From contig NZ_LGUE01000004.1 in assembly GCF_001274775.1 (NCBI RefSeq), forward strand, positions 356,163-420,162: 64,000 nucleotides of DNA, read 5' to 3'. Positions within the stretch are counted from its first letter, which is position 1, and the number at the start of each line of letters is the position of its first letter. Made by a program: the position numbers and the translations under genes. This DNA is from Rossellomorea marisflavi. Its GTDB lineage: Bacteria; Bacillota; Bacilli; Bacillales; Bacillaceae_B. Under the pieces are notes generated by a model. The model was not told the origin of the DNA and ran no database searches. It worked only from the letters and a program-made list of their open reading frames with translations. Positions 9,040 to 17,971 of the stretch are shown here, in pieces.

Positions 9040-9667
9040 TGTGTTTCCCCCTTTTTGATTGTTTGGTTTCATTATGATGAAGCGCTTCCATTCTTGTGAA
9101 CACCTGATTGCCCATCCATGCAAGCAGGAAGAGTGGAAGGCTTGCTCCCAAGAATACGAGAATACCAGGAAAGATCGACCAGAATAGACCATAAAACACG
9201 GCTATGATCAGGGTCGTCACGAGTGAGTACTGCAGGAATGACAGGCCGATCCAGAAGGCCGTTTTGATTTTGAAGAACATTCCTTTCACGTTGTAGTTCG
9301 CCATGACCGGGAAGATGAAAAGCAGGGACAATCCATATGCGAACAACAGAAGGAAGAGGAGTCCCTTCACGTACCACTGCGTCACGAAAAGAAGATCAAC
9401 GATCAGGACCGTGCCTGCGAACATGTACAGCAGGCTTATAGCCGTCGCTTCCCTGAACCCTTCCTTTACGTACTGCCAGAACGTCGAAGCAACAGGAACG
9501 TCCTTCCCCCGGACCCACTGACGGCAGACGCTCACCGCTGCATAGGTCGCAGGACCGACGCCGAAGATCACGCCACCGCACAGGGTGCACAGGAGCCAAA
9601 GGGCATTCACATACACAAGCTTCAGTAACAGGATACAGATGGCATTGAGCTTCTCAACGGACTTCAT
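9008..9667 (-). CDS. DUF624 membrane protein (YesL family)
   Basis: A 219-residue integral membrane protein with about five hydrophobic helices. The family signature is visible as WLLCTLCGGVIFGVGPATYAA and KGFF-like KEGFREATAIS. YesL proteins are commonly encoded beside LplABC-type importers in pectin, rhamnogalacturonan and other oligosaccharide loci, and their exact role is not established. The ATG at 9667 has GGGGAGG before it, 18 bases after the LplB stop. Its 3' end overlaps the LplA start by 32 bases, tying it firmly into the operon. Confidence 0.85.
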   Translation of the reverse strand: MKSVEKLNAICILLLKLVYVNALWLLCTLCGGVIFGVGPATYAAVSVCRQWVRGKDVPVASTFWQYVKEGFREATAISLLYMFAGTVLIVDLLFVTQWYVKGLLFLLLFAYGLSLLFIFPVMANYNVKGMFFKIKTAFWIGLSFLQYSLVTTLIIAVFYGLFWSIFPGILVFLGASLPLFLLAWMGNQVFTRMEALHHNETKQSKRGKHNEQTHDLKIG

Positions 9668-9685
9668 CTCGTCTGCCTCCCCATG

Positions 9686-10663
9686 TTAATACACTCCGTC
9701 TTCGCCGAATTTCTTGGCAAGCTTGTTGGCCATGATCACGAGGACGAGTCCCACCAATCCCTTGAACAGGCCGACGGCTGTACTGAAGCTGAGCTGACCG
9801 TTCCGGAGACCCGCCGTATAGATATACGTATCGAAGATTTCCGCCACCTGGCGATTCAGGGAGTTTAATAGAAGATACACGTGTTCGAACCCGAGGTCGA
9901 GGGTGGAACCGATCTTCAAGATTAATAGAACGATGATGACCGGACGGATGGCCGGAAGCGTCACATGCCACGTCTTGCGCAATCTGCCTGCCCCGTCCAT
10001 CTCGGCCGCTTCATAGAGTTGGGTATCGACGGCGGTGATGGCAGCGAGATAAATGATCGTCGACCAGCCGAGCTCTTTCCAGATCACCTGTCCGATATAG
10101 ATCGTACGCGTCCAGTCGGGTGAAGTCAGGAAGCTGATCTTGTTGAACCCGAGGGATGCCAGGAGTTCATTGATGATGCCTCCGTCCACATTCAGGAACA
10201 CATAGGAGATCGATACGATGATGACCCAGGACATGAAGTGCGGAATGTAGATGAGCGTCTGGATCCCCGCCTTGAAGTACCTGTTCCTCACCTCATTGAG
10301 CATGAGTGAGAGGATGATCGGCAGCGGGAAGAAGATGAAGATATTGAGTCCGAACAGGATGAGCGTGTTCTTCAATAGCATGTAGAAGGTCGGCTCGGTG
10401 AACAGCCGGACGAAGTGCTTCATCCCGACCCATGGACTCTCCAAGACTCCGAGATACGGCTGATAATCCTGGAACGCAATGACCAGGCCCGCCATGGGCA
10501 GATATTTAAATATGACGAAATAAAGAATTCCCGGGAGGATCATCAGGTACAGAATCTTATTTGTCTTGATGCCTGCCCAGATTTGCTTCCTCCTGATGAT
10601 CCGCTCCTGTTTCGCCGACAGGACCGGAAGCGAGGAATCCTCCGTCTTCACTACAGTTTCCAT
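9686..10663 (-). CDS. Sugar ABC importer permease, LplB type
   Basis: A 325-residue inner-membrane permease with six predicted helices. The N-terminal cytoplasmic arm ends in YLMILPGILYFVIFKYLPM. The conserved ATPase-contact loop is EAAEMDGAGRLRKTWHVTLP, the EAA motif. It should pair with the divergent LplC-type permease (10918) and the binding lipoprotein (9039). I chose the ATG at 10663, preceded by GGGGGAG, rather than the frame extension to 10732, which would run into the likely regulatory repeats. It is the first gene of the pectin operon. Confidence 0.9.
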   Translation of the reverse strand: METVVKTEDSSLPVLSAKQERIIRRKQIWAGIKTNKILYLMILPGILYFVIFKYLPMAGLVIAFQDYQPYLGVLESPWVGMKHFVRLFTEPTFYMLLKNTLILFGLNIFIFFPLPIILSLMLNEVRNRYFKAGIQTLIYIPHFMSWVIIVSISYVFLNVDGGIINELLASLGFNKISFLTSPDWTRTIYIGQVIWKELGWSTIIYLAAITAVDTQLYEAAEMDGAGRLRKTWHVTLPAIRPVIIVLLILKIGSTLDLGFEHVYLLLNSLNRQVAEIFDTYIYTAGLRNGQLSFSTAVGLFKGLVGLVLVIMANKLAKKFGEDGVY

Positions 10664-10719
10664 TCGTCTCCCCCTTTGACCACTTTCTTGTTCCAAGCAT
10701 ACTGATTTCAGGAGGATTA

Positions 10720-10857
10720 CGTATATAATCATTTGGTGATGGCGCTTACAAACGTTGGTGTATCAACCTTTCACGTGTCATGACTATCCAAGGTGATTAT
10801 CCGGGGCACATTCCTTATCAGGGGCGCCACCCCCTACTGGGAAAGTGATTATATACG
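10720..10857. promoter_or_regulatory. Divergent regulatory region bounded by a 12-base inverted repeat
   Basis: CGTATATAATCA occurs on the plus strand at 10720-10731 and, perfectly, on the minus strand at 10846-10857. The copies face each other across 114 bases between the divergent permease genes. Both copies are followed by two further shared T's. They are either paired activator/repressor operators or overlap the -10 regions, since each contains TATAAT. The AraC-type regulator at 11865-14081 is the natural candidate to bind them. Confidence 0.5.
10737..10750. promoter_or_regulatory. Putative cre (CcpA) site of the pectin locus
   Basis: TGATGGCGCTTACA, read on the minus strand as TGTAAGCGCCATCA, matches the fixed positions of the catabolite-responsive element TGNAANCGNNNNCA. 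It lies between the divergent operons beside the inverted repeat, as expected for glucose repression of pectin uptake. This is a motif match only. Confidence 0.55.
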
Positions 10858-10917
10858 GAATGAAACCGCCGATGCTACAGTGAACGTACGCTACGTATCT
10901 AAAGGAGGATCTCTGTT

Positions 10918-11802
10918 ATGAAAGAGCCTAAATGGAAGCGGCGTTCAAAAAGCGGGGTTGCTTTCTCCATCGTGAACAACACGCTGCTTGTTCTCGTCGC
11001 ACTTGCTTGCTTCATTCCGTTCGTGAACGTCATCGCCAGTTCATTCGCATCGACACAAGAAGTGATCGAAAGGAAATTCATCTTATTCCCGAAAACCTTT
11101 TCACTCGATGCCTACCATTACATACTGTCCACCCCCACCCTCTTCAAATCACTTGTCGTATCGATCGGGGTGACGGGGATCGGGACCCTGGTCAGCATGG
11201 TCCTCACAGCCCTCATGGCATATGGGCTGTCGAGACGCTACTTGTTCGGCAGGGGGTTCATCAACTTCCTCGTCGTATTCTCCATGCTTTTCAGCGGCGG
11301 GATGATCCCGACGTTCCTGGTGGTGAAAAGCTTCGGACTCATTGATTCCTACTGGTCTCTCATTCTGCCTGTCGCCATCAATGCCTTTAACCTCATCATC
11401 ATGAGGAACTTCTTCCAAGCGCTTCCCGACAGTCTGGAGGAGTCGGCGAAGATGGATGGATGCACGGATTTCGGTGTGTTCATGCGGATCATGCTGCCGC
11501 TTGCCATGCCGTCGATCGCGACGATTTCACTCTTTTATGCCGTCACATACTGGAATACGTATATGACTGCCATCCTCTATATCAATGATTCATCGAAATG
11601 GCCGATCCAGGTGCTTCTGCGCCAGATCGTCATCGTCTCAAGCGGGATGCAGGCAGAAGGCTCGTCCGTTGACGTCGTGCCCCCTGCCCAGACGATCAAG
11701 ATGGCCGTCATCGTGATCGCCACGGTGCCGATGCTGGTTGCCTATCCATTCGTCCAGAAGTACTTTGTCAAAGGGGCCCTCGTCGGTTCCGTGAAGGGAT
11801 AA
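10918..11802 (+). CDS. Sugar ABC importer permease, LplC type
   Basis: A 294-residue permease with six predicted helices. Landmarks are FIPFVNVIASSFASTQEV near the N-terminus, the EAA loop ESAKMDGCTDFGVFMRIMLP, and the C-terminus MLVAYPFVQKYFVKGALVGS typical of LplC/YtcP proteins. It is the partner of the LplB-type permease, but it is divergently transcribed from it. In most Lpl systems B and C are adjacent and codirectional. AAAGGAGG precedes the ATG. A strong terminator follows, so the gene is monocistronic. Confidence 0.9.
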   Translation: MKEPKWKRRSKSGVAFSIVNNTLLVLVALACFIPFVNVIASSFASTQEVIERKFILFPKTFSLDAYHYILSTPTLFKSLVVSIGVTGIGTLVSMVLTALMAYGLSRRYLFGRGFINFLVVFSMLFSGGMIPTFLVVKSFGLIDSYWSLILPVAINAFNLIIMRNFFQALPDSLEESAKMDGCTDFGVFMRIMLPLAMPSIATISLFYAVTYWNTYMTAILYINDSSKWPIQVLLRQIVIVSSGMQAEGSSVDVVPPAQTIKMAVIVIATVPMLVAYPFVQKYFVKGALVGSVKG

Positions 11803-11814
11803 AGGGGAAAAAGA

Positions 11815-11861
11815 AGAAATCCGAACGTCATCCGCTCAAGCGGCTGGGTTCGGATTTTTTT
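11815..11861. terminator. Bidirectional intrinsic terminator
   Basis: Outer stem AATCCGAAC (from 11818) / GTTCGGATT (to about 11856) with an inner CCGCTcaagCGG hairpin and a run of T's. It separates the convergent LplC-type permease and AraC regulator genes. Confidence 0.8.
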
Positions 11862-11864
11862 GTA

Positions 11865-14081
11865 TCAATGCCGATGTTTCTTCCGGTAATCGCCCGGGGT
11901 CATATCGAGGCGCTTCTTGAAGAAGCGGATGAAGTTCTGGGAATTGCGGTACTGAAGTTTCTCGGCGATCTCCTTCACCGTCCACTCCGTTTCCACGAGC
12001 CATCTCTGGGCCTTCTGGAGACGGTAGTTCATGAGGTAATCACCAAAGCTCTCGCCGTACTCCTTCTTGAACACATTGCTGAGGTAATTCGGGTTGTAAT
12101 GGAGCCGGTCCGCGATCTGATCGAGGGAGAGATCCTGATCGAACTCCGTTTCCACGATGTAGACGATCTTCTGAGAAAGGGACTTAATCGACTGCTCCTT
12201 CTTATCATGGGTCGAGCGGATCACCGGCTTCAGGAGATCCTCCGTCAACCGCTTCCTGATCCGTTCCGGACTGTAGGCATTCATGGCCTCTTCGTAAAGG
12301 GGCTTGATCCTGTCGAAGATGGCGAAGTCCGCCCCGAGGAGCTGCCCGAGCTGGACGAGGTCATTGATGATCCGCGTCAGGGTCACACCGATGCTGACGG
12401 GATTTTTATTCGTTTTGAAGATGTCCGCGATCAAGCTGTCCATATGGGACACGGCTTCGTCTTCCTCTCCCGATCGCACCGCCCCGAGAAGCTGGTTGTG
12501 GAGATCAAGGGGAAACTTCGAAAGCGTGGCATCATTGACCAGCTGGGAGATATCCGAGAAGAAGATGATGGATTCCGCCCCGACGTTCACGCGATAATAC
12601 AGGGATTCTTTTGCGAGATCCACAGCCTTCTTGCTCTCGACGATGGTGGTATATGGAGCGCTGATCCCGGCGCTCAAGGTGACATGGAGGTTCTCTTTAA
12701 CCGCCTGCTGGATGCTTTCATAATACTTGGCGATCTTCCGCTCCGGTTCTTCTTCCGTCTCCGGGAACGCGAGGATCGTCGCCTGCATCTCATCATTCAG
12801 GACGATGGGGATGAAGCGCTCCGATTCCGGGATGCACTCTGCCACCACCTGATTGATGGCCAGGCGGAAGAGATCCCCCTCCACCCCCTGCTCTTCAAAA
12901 TCTGTGTCCATCTGGATGACCACTGTGTAGAACACCTTATGATCCACGTCATAGCCGAATTGCTCCAGGCGGTTCTGCACTTCTTTCTCCGACAGGCGAT
13001 TCCGGAACAGGCTGAGGACGAACAGGGTCTCGAGCTGCGGCTGCTGCCTGGTGAGATCTTCAGTGAGAAGCTCATTTTGATCCACCACCTGCTCAATGGA
13101 GGCGGCCAGGAGGGAAAGCTCATTTTCCTTCGATGGAACCCGGGGAAGGGCGAGTTTCTCCTGGATTTTCCGGATTGGCTTTGAGTAGGACTCTGCCAGG
13201 CGGTACGAGATGAAGCCGACAAGGAGGATGAGGAGGAGTGAAGTGATCACAAGCCCGATCGCCGTATTGCGGATGATTGTGCCGATTTCCCCCTGGTTCA
13301 CTTCCACCATGTAGAGCCACTGGTTGTAGTCGGACAGGGCATACACATAGGTGCGCCCGTCCTTTGCCCGCATCATGGTCATGCCGTTGGCGGCTTTTTC
13401 TTTGAGACGGTTGAACTCTCCGCTCGTGAGGCTGCTATCCTTTTCCTGATTGGAATAGAGGAGCTCGTCCTGCTTATTGTAGATCTCGACGTACTGCTCT
13501 TTGTTGCCGACAATCTGATCGATGCTCCGCTTCGGGATGCTCGCCGTCCCCATGGCGAACTTCTCACTCCGGTAAATGGGAAGCGTCATGATCATCTCGA
13601 TCTGTTCCCCGTCGGGACGCCAGAAAAGGCTTTGGGTCTTGCCTTCTACATACTTCTCCTTGAAGCCATCGAGCTCTTGTTCCGTAAGCGTTTTCAACGA
13701 TCCGTTGATGATGCCCCACTTCTGATCGAGGCTGATGAGATTGTACGCACTCCCCTCGATCCCGAGCATTTCGATGTAGCTCATTTCCTTCCGGATATCC
13801 TGATAGCGATCGAATTCCGATTCATAAAAGGGCGTTTTGAACGTTTCCTCAAAACTCGACGTCGAGCTGTAGGCGGTGAATCCGTATTCGATGGTCCTCA
13901 CCTTTTGCTCCACATTATGCAGGACCTGCAGCGTATAATCACGCTTGTCCTTCAGGAATGATTCCTCCACCGAATTGTAGGTGGTTGTATAAATGAAAAT
14001 ACAGAAGCCCAAGACAAGCCCCACTCCTAAAAGGAAGAACGGGACGAATAGGCGATAAAAGACTCTCGATTTCTTGAACAT
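11865..14081 (-). CDS. Membrane-bound AraC-family regulator (YesS/YtdP type)
   Basis: A 738-residue one-component regulator. An N-terminal membrane helix (FYRLFVPFFLLGVGLVLGF) and a second one near residue 290 (NTAIGLVITSLLLILLVGFI) enclose an extracellular sensor domain of about 250 residues. A cytoplasmic region and a C-terminal AraC DNA-binding domain follow, with two helix-turn-helices (LSLDQIADRLHYNPNYLSNVF and WTVKEIAEKLQYRNSQNFIR). This architecture is known from YesS and relatives, which control neighbouring pectin or rhamnogalacturonan genes. It should sense a pectic oligomer directly or through the binding protein and activate the divergent operons. It is convergent with the LplC-type gene. 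Confidence 0.88.
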   Translation of the reverse strand: MFKKSRVFYRLFVPFFLLGVGLVLGFCIFIYTTTYNSVEESFLKDKRDYTLQVLHNVEQKVRTIEYGFTAYSSTSSFEETFKTPFYESEFDRYQDIRKEMSYIEMLGIEGSAYNLISLDQKWGIINGSLKTLTEQELDGFKEKYVEGKTQSLFWRPDGEQIEMIMTLPIYRSEKFAMGTASIPKRSIDQIVGNKEQYVEIYNKQDELLYSNQEKDSSLTSGEFNRLKEKAANGMTMMRAKDGRTYVYALSDYNQWLYMVEVNQGEIGTIIRNTAIGLVITSLLLILLVGFISYRLAESYSKPIRKIQEKLALPRVPSKENELSLLAASIEQVVDQNELLTEDLTRQQPQLETLFVLSLFRNRLSEKEVQNRLEQFGYDVDHKVFYTVVIQMDTDFEEQGVEGDLFRLAINQVVAECIPESERFIPIVLNDEMQATILAFPETEEEPERKIAKYYESIQQAVKENLHVTLSAGISAPYTTIVESKKAVDLAKESLYYRVNVGAESIIFFSDISQLVNDATLSKFPLDLHNQLLGAVRSGEEDEAVSHMDSLIADIFKTNKNPVSIGVTLTRIINDLVQLGQLLGADFAIFDRIKPLYEEAMNAYSPERIRKRLTEDLLKPVIRSTHDKKEQSIKSLSQKIVYIVETEFDQDLSLDQIADRLHYNPNYLSNVFKKEYGESFGDYLMNYRLQKAQRWLVETEWTVKEIAEKLQYRNSQNFIRFFKKRLDMTPGDYRKKHRH

Positions 14082-14220
14082 GCTCCCTCTCCCCCATCAA
14101 GATCCATGGCGGCATCACAGAATGTGATCCTTTTTCTCTATAAAGTATTCTGAATAATAGCACATTTATATCGTATCACAATGATTTCCACTCGGGTATA
14201 CGCCTGGGGGAATTTCCTTT

Positions 14221-14256
14221 TTTTCAAAAAGAAAAGAAGGGCTACTGCCCCCCTTC
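14221..14256 (-). terminator. Intrinsic terminator of the xyl operon
   Basis: On the minus strand the stem GAAGGG / CCCTTC (14236-14241 with 14251-14256) is followed by a T-rich run. The stop codon of the last gene (14242-14244) lies inside the hairpin loop, so the terminator overlaps the gene end. Confidence 0.55.
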
Positions 14257-15006
14257 CCTCCGTACCACCTGTTCGGCATTCCGTTTCGGCTCATAGCCGA
14301 GTTCGCTCCTGGCATTGTCGATGGACCAGGGTTTCCCAGGGTTATCCGACACGCCGTAGTAGGTGCCCCCGGCCCGTGATGATTCCATCGCCTTCTCAAA
14401 AAGCCCGATCAGATCCTCGTGTGAAAGAAGCGTCTTCATGAGACGTGGATCCTCCTGCACATCCTTCTCCTCGTCAGCATGGACGCTTCCGATGCGGATA
14501 TTGAACACGGCCGGTCCTCCGGGTTCTTCCCGGGAAATGATCTCACTGATCTGCTCGGACGCGTACTTCAGCACCCCATAAAGCCCCTTGGATCGCGGCT
14601 TATCTTCAACGGTGATTTCACGGCCAAGGAGGGAGTCCCCACCTTTCTCATACGCATCCGTCGTATGATTGCTGCTCGCAAAAATCACCTTCGGAATCCC
14701 GAGCTCCATGGCGGCCCTCATCAGGTAAAAGCTTGAGATGAAGTGGACGCGGGTCATCTTCATGAACTCATCCGTGTCCTGGAGGTCCTTCTCTCCGCTC
14801 ACAGTGAGAAGATTGATGAGGATATCCGTGTCTTCCGGAATGCTCTTCTTCAGCTCCGCTTCGTCCGTGGCGTCGACCTTCACACCATTTTCTACCCACT
14901 CGGGAACCTCCTGATCCAGGATGACCATTTCAAACCGATCACTCAAACCATCGTGGAGGACCTTTCCGACCGTACCGGCTCCTCCCACCATCACCACTTT
15001 TCTCAT
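14242..15006 (-). CDS. NAD-dependent epimerase/dehydratase-family enzyme, uronate-dehydrogenase-like
   Basis: A 254-residue extended-SDR protein. The Rossmann motif is GGAGTVGKVL, the catalytic Ser is in FASSNHTTDAY, and the Tyr-Lys pair is in YGVLKYASE. The SSNH motif and the later TYYGVSDN resemble bacterial uronate dehydrogenases, which oxidise galacturonate or glucuronate to the aldarate lactone with NAD+. The locus makes galacturonate by pectin breakdown, so that role would fit, but no aldarate pathway gene follows. Its ATG overlaps the xylulokinase stop as ATGA, so it is translated with xylAB. A xylose-oxidising or other sugar dehydrogenase role remains possible. Confidence 0.68.
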   Translation of the reverse strand: MRKVVMVGGAGTVGKVLHDGLSDRFEMVILDQEVPEWVENGVKVDATDEAELKKSIPEDTDILINLLTVSGEKDLQDTDEFMKMTRVHFISSFYLMRAAMELGIPKVIFASSNHTTDAYEKGGDSLLGREITVEDKPRSKGLYGVLKYASEQISEIISREEPGGPAVFNIRIGSVHADEEKDVQEDPRLMKTLLSHEDLIGLFEKAMESSRAGGTYYGVSDNPGKPWSIDNARSELGYEPKRNAEQVVRREGGQ

Positions 15007-16505
15007 GCATCATTTCCTCCTTTCCGGAATGGGTAAAGCTGTTCGTTGATGAGTCGGGTGTTAGGATACACTTGTTTGTAAATGGTATACACCTTTTCAT
15101 AAGCGGCTGCGGCTTCTGCGCCGGGACTATACCGTTTTCCGTATCGGATGAAGGTTTCTGCCGCCTCTTCTATAGAAGAGAACCATCCAGAACCTGTTGC
15201 CGCGAGGATCCCTGCCCCGAGACCCGGTCCCTGCTCGGTGACAAGGCTCACCACCTCGGCGCCGAAGATATCGGCCTGGAGCTGGAGCCAGGCGTCGCTT
15301 TTCGCACCTCCGCCGATGCTTACGATCGTGTCGATGGTCTTCTCTTTTGACCGCAGGATCTCGACGGATTCTTTCAGGGAAAATGTGATCCCCTCCATCA
15401 CCGCCTTCACGAAGTCCCCTCTCGTTTGAGAAGCATCCATTCCGATGAAGCTGCCCCTGATGAGGGCATCGGCATGGGGCGTGCGTTCGCCTGATAAGTA
15501 CGGGGTGAACAGCAGCCCGTTGGCACCGGGAGGTACAGTGGCCGCCTCCTGTAGAAGGTGGTCGAATGATTCACCGGCAGCGAATGTATCACGGAACCAG
15601 CTCAGGCTGTGCCCTGCAGATAAGGTGACTCCCATGGCATAATAGCCCCCCGGGACGGCATGGTGAAAATGATGGAGCGCCCCTTCGTAGTCGACGTCGG
15701 CATCCTCCTCGTAGCTCACGATGACACCGGAGGTCCCGATGCTGCACATCGTATCTCCCGGCGTAAGGATGCCGGCCCCGATCGCTCCGCACGCATTGTC
15801 TGCGCCGCCCGTGAAGACCGGTGTTCCTTCGATCAAACCTGTCTCCTCAGCGGTTTCCGCATTCAAGTTCCCTGCCTTTTCGTCAGACGGAAGGATCGGC
15901 GGGCACAGTGCTACTGGGATACCGAAGAGATCGAGAAGATTCTTGCTCCACTCGCCCGTTCTGCTTTCCAGAAGAAGCGTTCCCGCCGCATCGGACGGAT
16001 CCGTGGCGATTTCCCCGGTCAGGCGGTAGCGGACATAGTCCTTCGGCAGCATGAAAACAGACGCATGCTCAAAGAGTTGCGGTTCATTCTCCTTTACCCA
16101 CAGAAGCTTGGGAAGGGTGAATCCCTCAAGGGGACGGTTTTTCACAACACGCAGAAGCTCATGGAGACCGGCCGTCTCTTCAATGAAACGGCACTGATTC
16201 GTCGTCCTTGTATCATTCCACAGGATTGCCGGCCTGGCCACGTCCCCCTTTCCATCAAGAAGGACGAGGCCGTGCATCTGTCCGGAGAATGAAATGCCTT
16301 TCACGTCTCCTTCTACTGTAGAGAGCTCCTTCAGTGCCTGCACAGTCCCCCTGACCCAGTCATCGGGATCCTGCTCGCTGTAGCCGGGCGCCGGGCGCAT
16401 GACGGAAAATGACCGCTCGGCTTCCTTCACCACGTTTCCAGCACGGTCGAGGAGGAGGCATTTCACTGCACTCGTTCCGAGATCCACTCCGATCACATAT
16501 TCCAT
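15003..16505 (-). CDS. xylB: Xylulokinase
   Basis: A 500-residue FGGY-family sugar kinase that phosphorylates D-xylulose with ATP to feed the pentose phosphate pathway. The start YVIGVDLGTSAVKCLLLD is the phosphate-1 motif. SFSGQMHGLVLLD is the sugar-binding segment, and GGADNACGAIGAG and SIGGGAKSDAWLQLQADIFG are the C-terminal FGGY signatures. These features and the length fit XylB. It follows xylA by four bases, is preceded by a GGGGGTG ribosome binding site inside the xylA end, and overlaps the next gene by ATGA. Confidence 0.95.
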   Translation of the reverse strand: MEYVIGVDLGTSAVKCLLLDRAGNVVKEAERSFSVMRPAPGYSEQDPDDWVRGTVQALKELSTVEGDVKGISFSGQMHGLVLLDGKGDVARPAILWNDTRTTNQCRFIEETAGLHELLRVVKNRPLEGFTLPKLLWVKENEPQLFEHASVFMLPKDYVRYRLTGEIATDPSDAAGTLLLESRTGEWSKNLLDLFGIPVALCPPILPSDEKAGNLNAETAEETGLIEGTPVFTGGADNACGAIGAGILTPGDTMCSIGTSGVIVSYEEDADVDYEGALHHFHHAVPGGYYAMGVTLSAGHSLSWFRDTFAAGESFDHLLQEAATVPPGANGLLFTPYLSGERTPHADALIRGSFIGMDASQTRGDFVKAVMEGITFSLKESVEILRSKEKTIDTIVSIGGGAKSDAWLQLQADIFGAEVVSLVTEQGPGLGAGILAATGSGWFSSIEEAAETFIRYGKRYSPGAEAAAAYEKVYTIYKQVYPNTRLINEQLYPFRKGGNDA

Positions 16506-16509
16506 TGGA

Positions 16510-17826
16510 TCAACGCACCCCCAAAATGGCCTGATTGACGATGGCCTTCAGACGCTCCTGCCTGCCTGAACGATTTCGGATCTCCTTCAGGCCGAGGGCA
16601 TATGCCTCCAGCTTCTTGAAGTCAGTCCGCCCTTCTTGGATCTCAAGGCCGATGCCGGAGGTGAAACTCTCGTAGCGCTCCCCGATGTTTTTCTCCAGCA
16701 CGCCGTCATCCATGAGTTTTGCCGCCACTTTCAGTCCGACGGCAAAGGCGTCCATCCCGGCGATATGGGCATGGATGAGATCCTCCGACTCGAAGGAGGC
16801 ACGCCTCACCTTCGCATCGAAGTTCAAACCGCCCCTTCCCAGACCGCCGTTCTGAAGGATTTCATACATGGCAAGAGTGGTGGCATACAGGTCGGTGGGG
16901 AATTCGTCCGTGTCCCAGCCGATGAGGGGATCGCCCTGGTTGGCATCGACGGATCCGAGCATCCCCCGGATCCTTGCCACCCTGAGCTCATGCTCGAATG
17001 TATGACCGGCAAGGGTCGCGTGATTGGCCTCGATATTGAATTTAAAGTGCTCTGCCAGACCGTATTGCTGCAAGAATGATAGACTAGTAGCCACGTCGTA
17101 ATCATACTGGTGCTTTGTCGGCTCCATTGGCTTCGGCTCGATGAGGAACTGGGCATCGAAACCGATCTCCCCTGCATAGTCCACCGCCATCTTCAGGAAC
17201 GCGGCCAAATGATCCTGCTCCAGTTTCAGATCCGTATTGAGGAGCGTTTCATAGCCTTCGCGGCCACCCCAGAACACATAATTCTCCGCTCCAAGCTCTT
17301 TCCCGACCTCAAGACCTTTCTTCACGCTCGCCGCCGCATACGCGAATACATCGGCAGAACAGCTTGTAGCAGCCCCGTGCACATAGCGCGGATGTGTAAA
17401 TGCATTGACCGTATTCCACAGAAGCTTCACGCCGCTCGACTCCATGTACTCCTTGATCATGGCGACGATCACATCCAGATTCCGGTTCGTTTCCGAAAGA
17501 CTTGCTCCTTCCGGGACGATGTCCACATCATGGAAAGCGAAATACGGAAGGCCAAGCCGATCATAAAATTCAAACGCAGACTCCACCCGCGCTTTTGCAC
17601 GATCCAATCCGCCAAGGGCATCCCATGAGCGCCTCATCGTCCCCGCACCGAACGGATCTGATCCATCTGCGTTGAACGTATGCCAGTAGGCAGCGGAGAA
17701 ACGCAAATGATCCTTCATGGACTTTCCTGCGATGATTTCATCGGGATTATACTGCTTGAATGCATACGGGCTATCAGAATCAGCTCCTTCATAACGGATG
17801 ACTGGAATCTCTTTGAACTCGGGCAT
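16510..17826 (-). CDS. xylA: Xylose isomerase
   Basis: A 438-residue TIM-barrel enzyme converting D-xylose to D-xylulose, of the long (class II) form. Signatures include [16 protein letters not shown] (catalytic His/Asp), [35 protein letters not shown] (metal-binding Glu and Lys), [18 protein letters not shown] and [19 protein letters not shown] (metal ligands). AAGGAGG precedes the ATG at 17826. It is the first gene of the xylA-xylB-dehydrogenase operon and is divergent from xylR, with the operator between them. Confidence 0.97.
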   Translation of the reverse strand: MPEFKEIPVIRYEGADSDSPYAFKQYNPDEIIAGKSMKDHLRFSAAYWHTFNADGSDPFGAGTMRRSWDALGGLDRAKARVESAFEFYDRLGLPYFAFHDVDIVPEGASLSETNRNLDVIVAMIKEYMESSGVKLLWNTVNAFTHPRYVHGAATSCSADVFAYAAASVKKGLEVGKELGAENYVFWGGREGYETLLNTDLKLEQDHLAAFLKMAVDYAGEIGFDAQFLIEPKPMEPTKHQYDYDVATSLSFLQQYGLAEHFKFNIEANHATLAGHTFEHELRVARIRGMLGSVDANQGDPLIGWDTDEFPTDLYATTLAMYEILQNGGLGRGGLNFDAKVRRASFESEDLIHAHIAGMDAFAVGLKVAAKLMDDGVLEKNIGERYESFTSGIGLEIQEGRTDFKKLEAYALGLKEIRNRSGRQERLKAIVNQAILGVR

Positions 17827-17854
17827 ATCATTTTTCCTCCTTAAGGTAGGTTCT

Positions 17855-17869
17855 TGTATACGCTTTCTT
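17855..17869 (-). promoter_or_regulatory. cre-like site in the xylA leader
   Basis: Read on the minus strand, AAGAAAGCGTATACA matches the cre consensus WTGNAANCGNWNNCW at all fixed positions but one (A for T). It lies downstream of the xylA -10 and before the ribosome binding site, a road-block position for CcpA. Confidence 0.45.
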
Positions 17870-17874
17870 TACTC

Positions 17875-17939
17875 ATTATAAATCAAGCCACTTCGTTTAT
17901 TCAATAAACAAACTAAGTTTTCTGAAAAAATGATATAAT
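17875..17939. promoter_or_regulatory. xylA/xylR divergent promoters with xyl operator
   Basis: For xylA (minus strand), a -35 TTGAAT (17899-17904) and -10 TATAAT (17875-17880) are 18 bases apart. The palindrome GTTTATTCAATAAAC (17895-17909), with flanking AAACTAA, resembles the XylR operator of Bacillus (TTAGTTTGTTT...). It covers the -35, so repressor binding would block RNA polymerase. A TATAAT at 17934-17939 can serve as the xylR -10 on the plus strand, which puts xylR under the same operator. Confidence 0.75.
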
Positions 17940-17971
17940 GAGATCACGAAACGGATAACAGGAGGACATCA

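Noticed and set aside
11868-13184. 438-codon open frame on the plus strand opposite the AraC regulator
   Set aside because: It is the complement of a well-supported gene, has no ribosome binding site and no family resemblance, and is rich in residues expected from reading a complementary frame.
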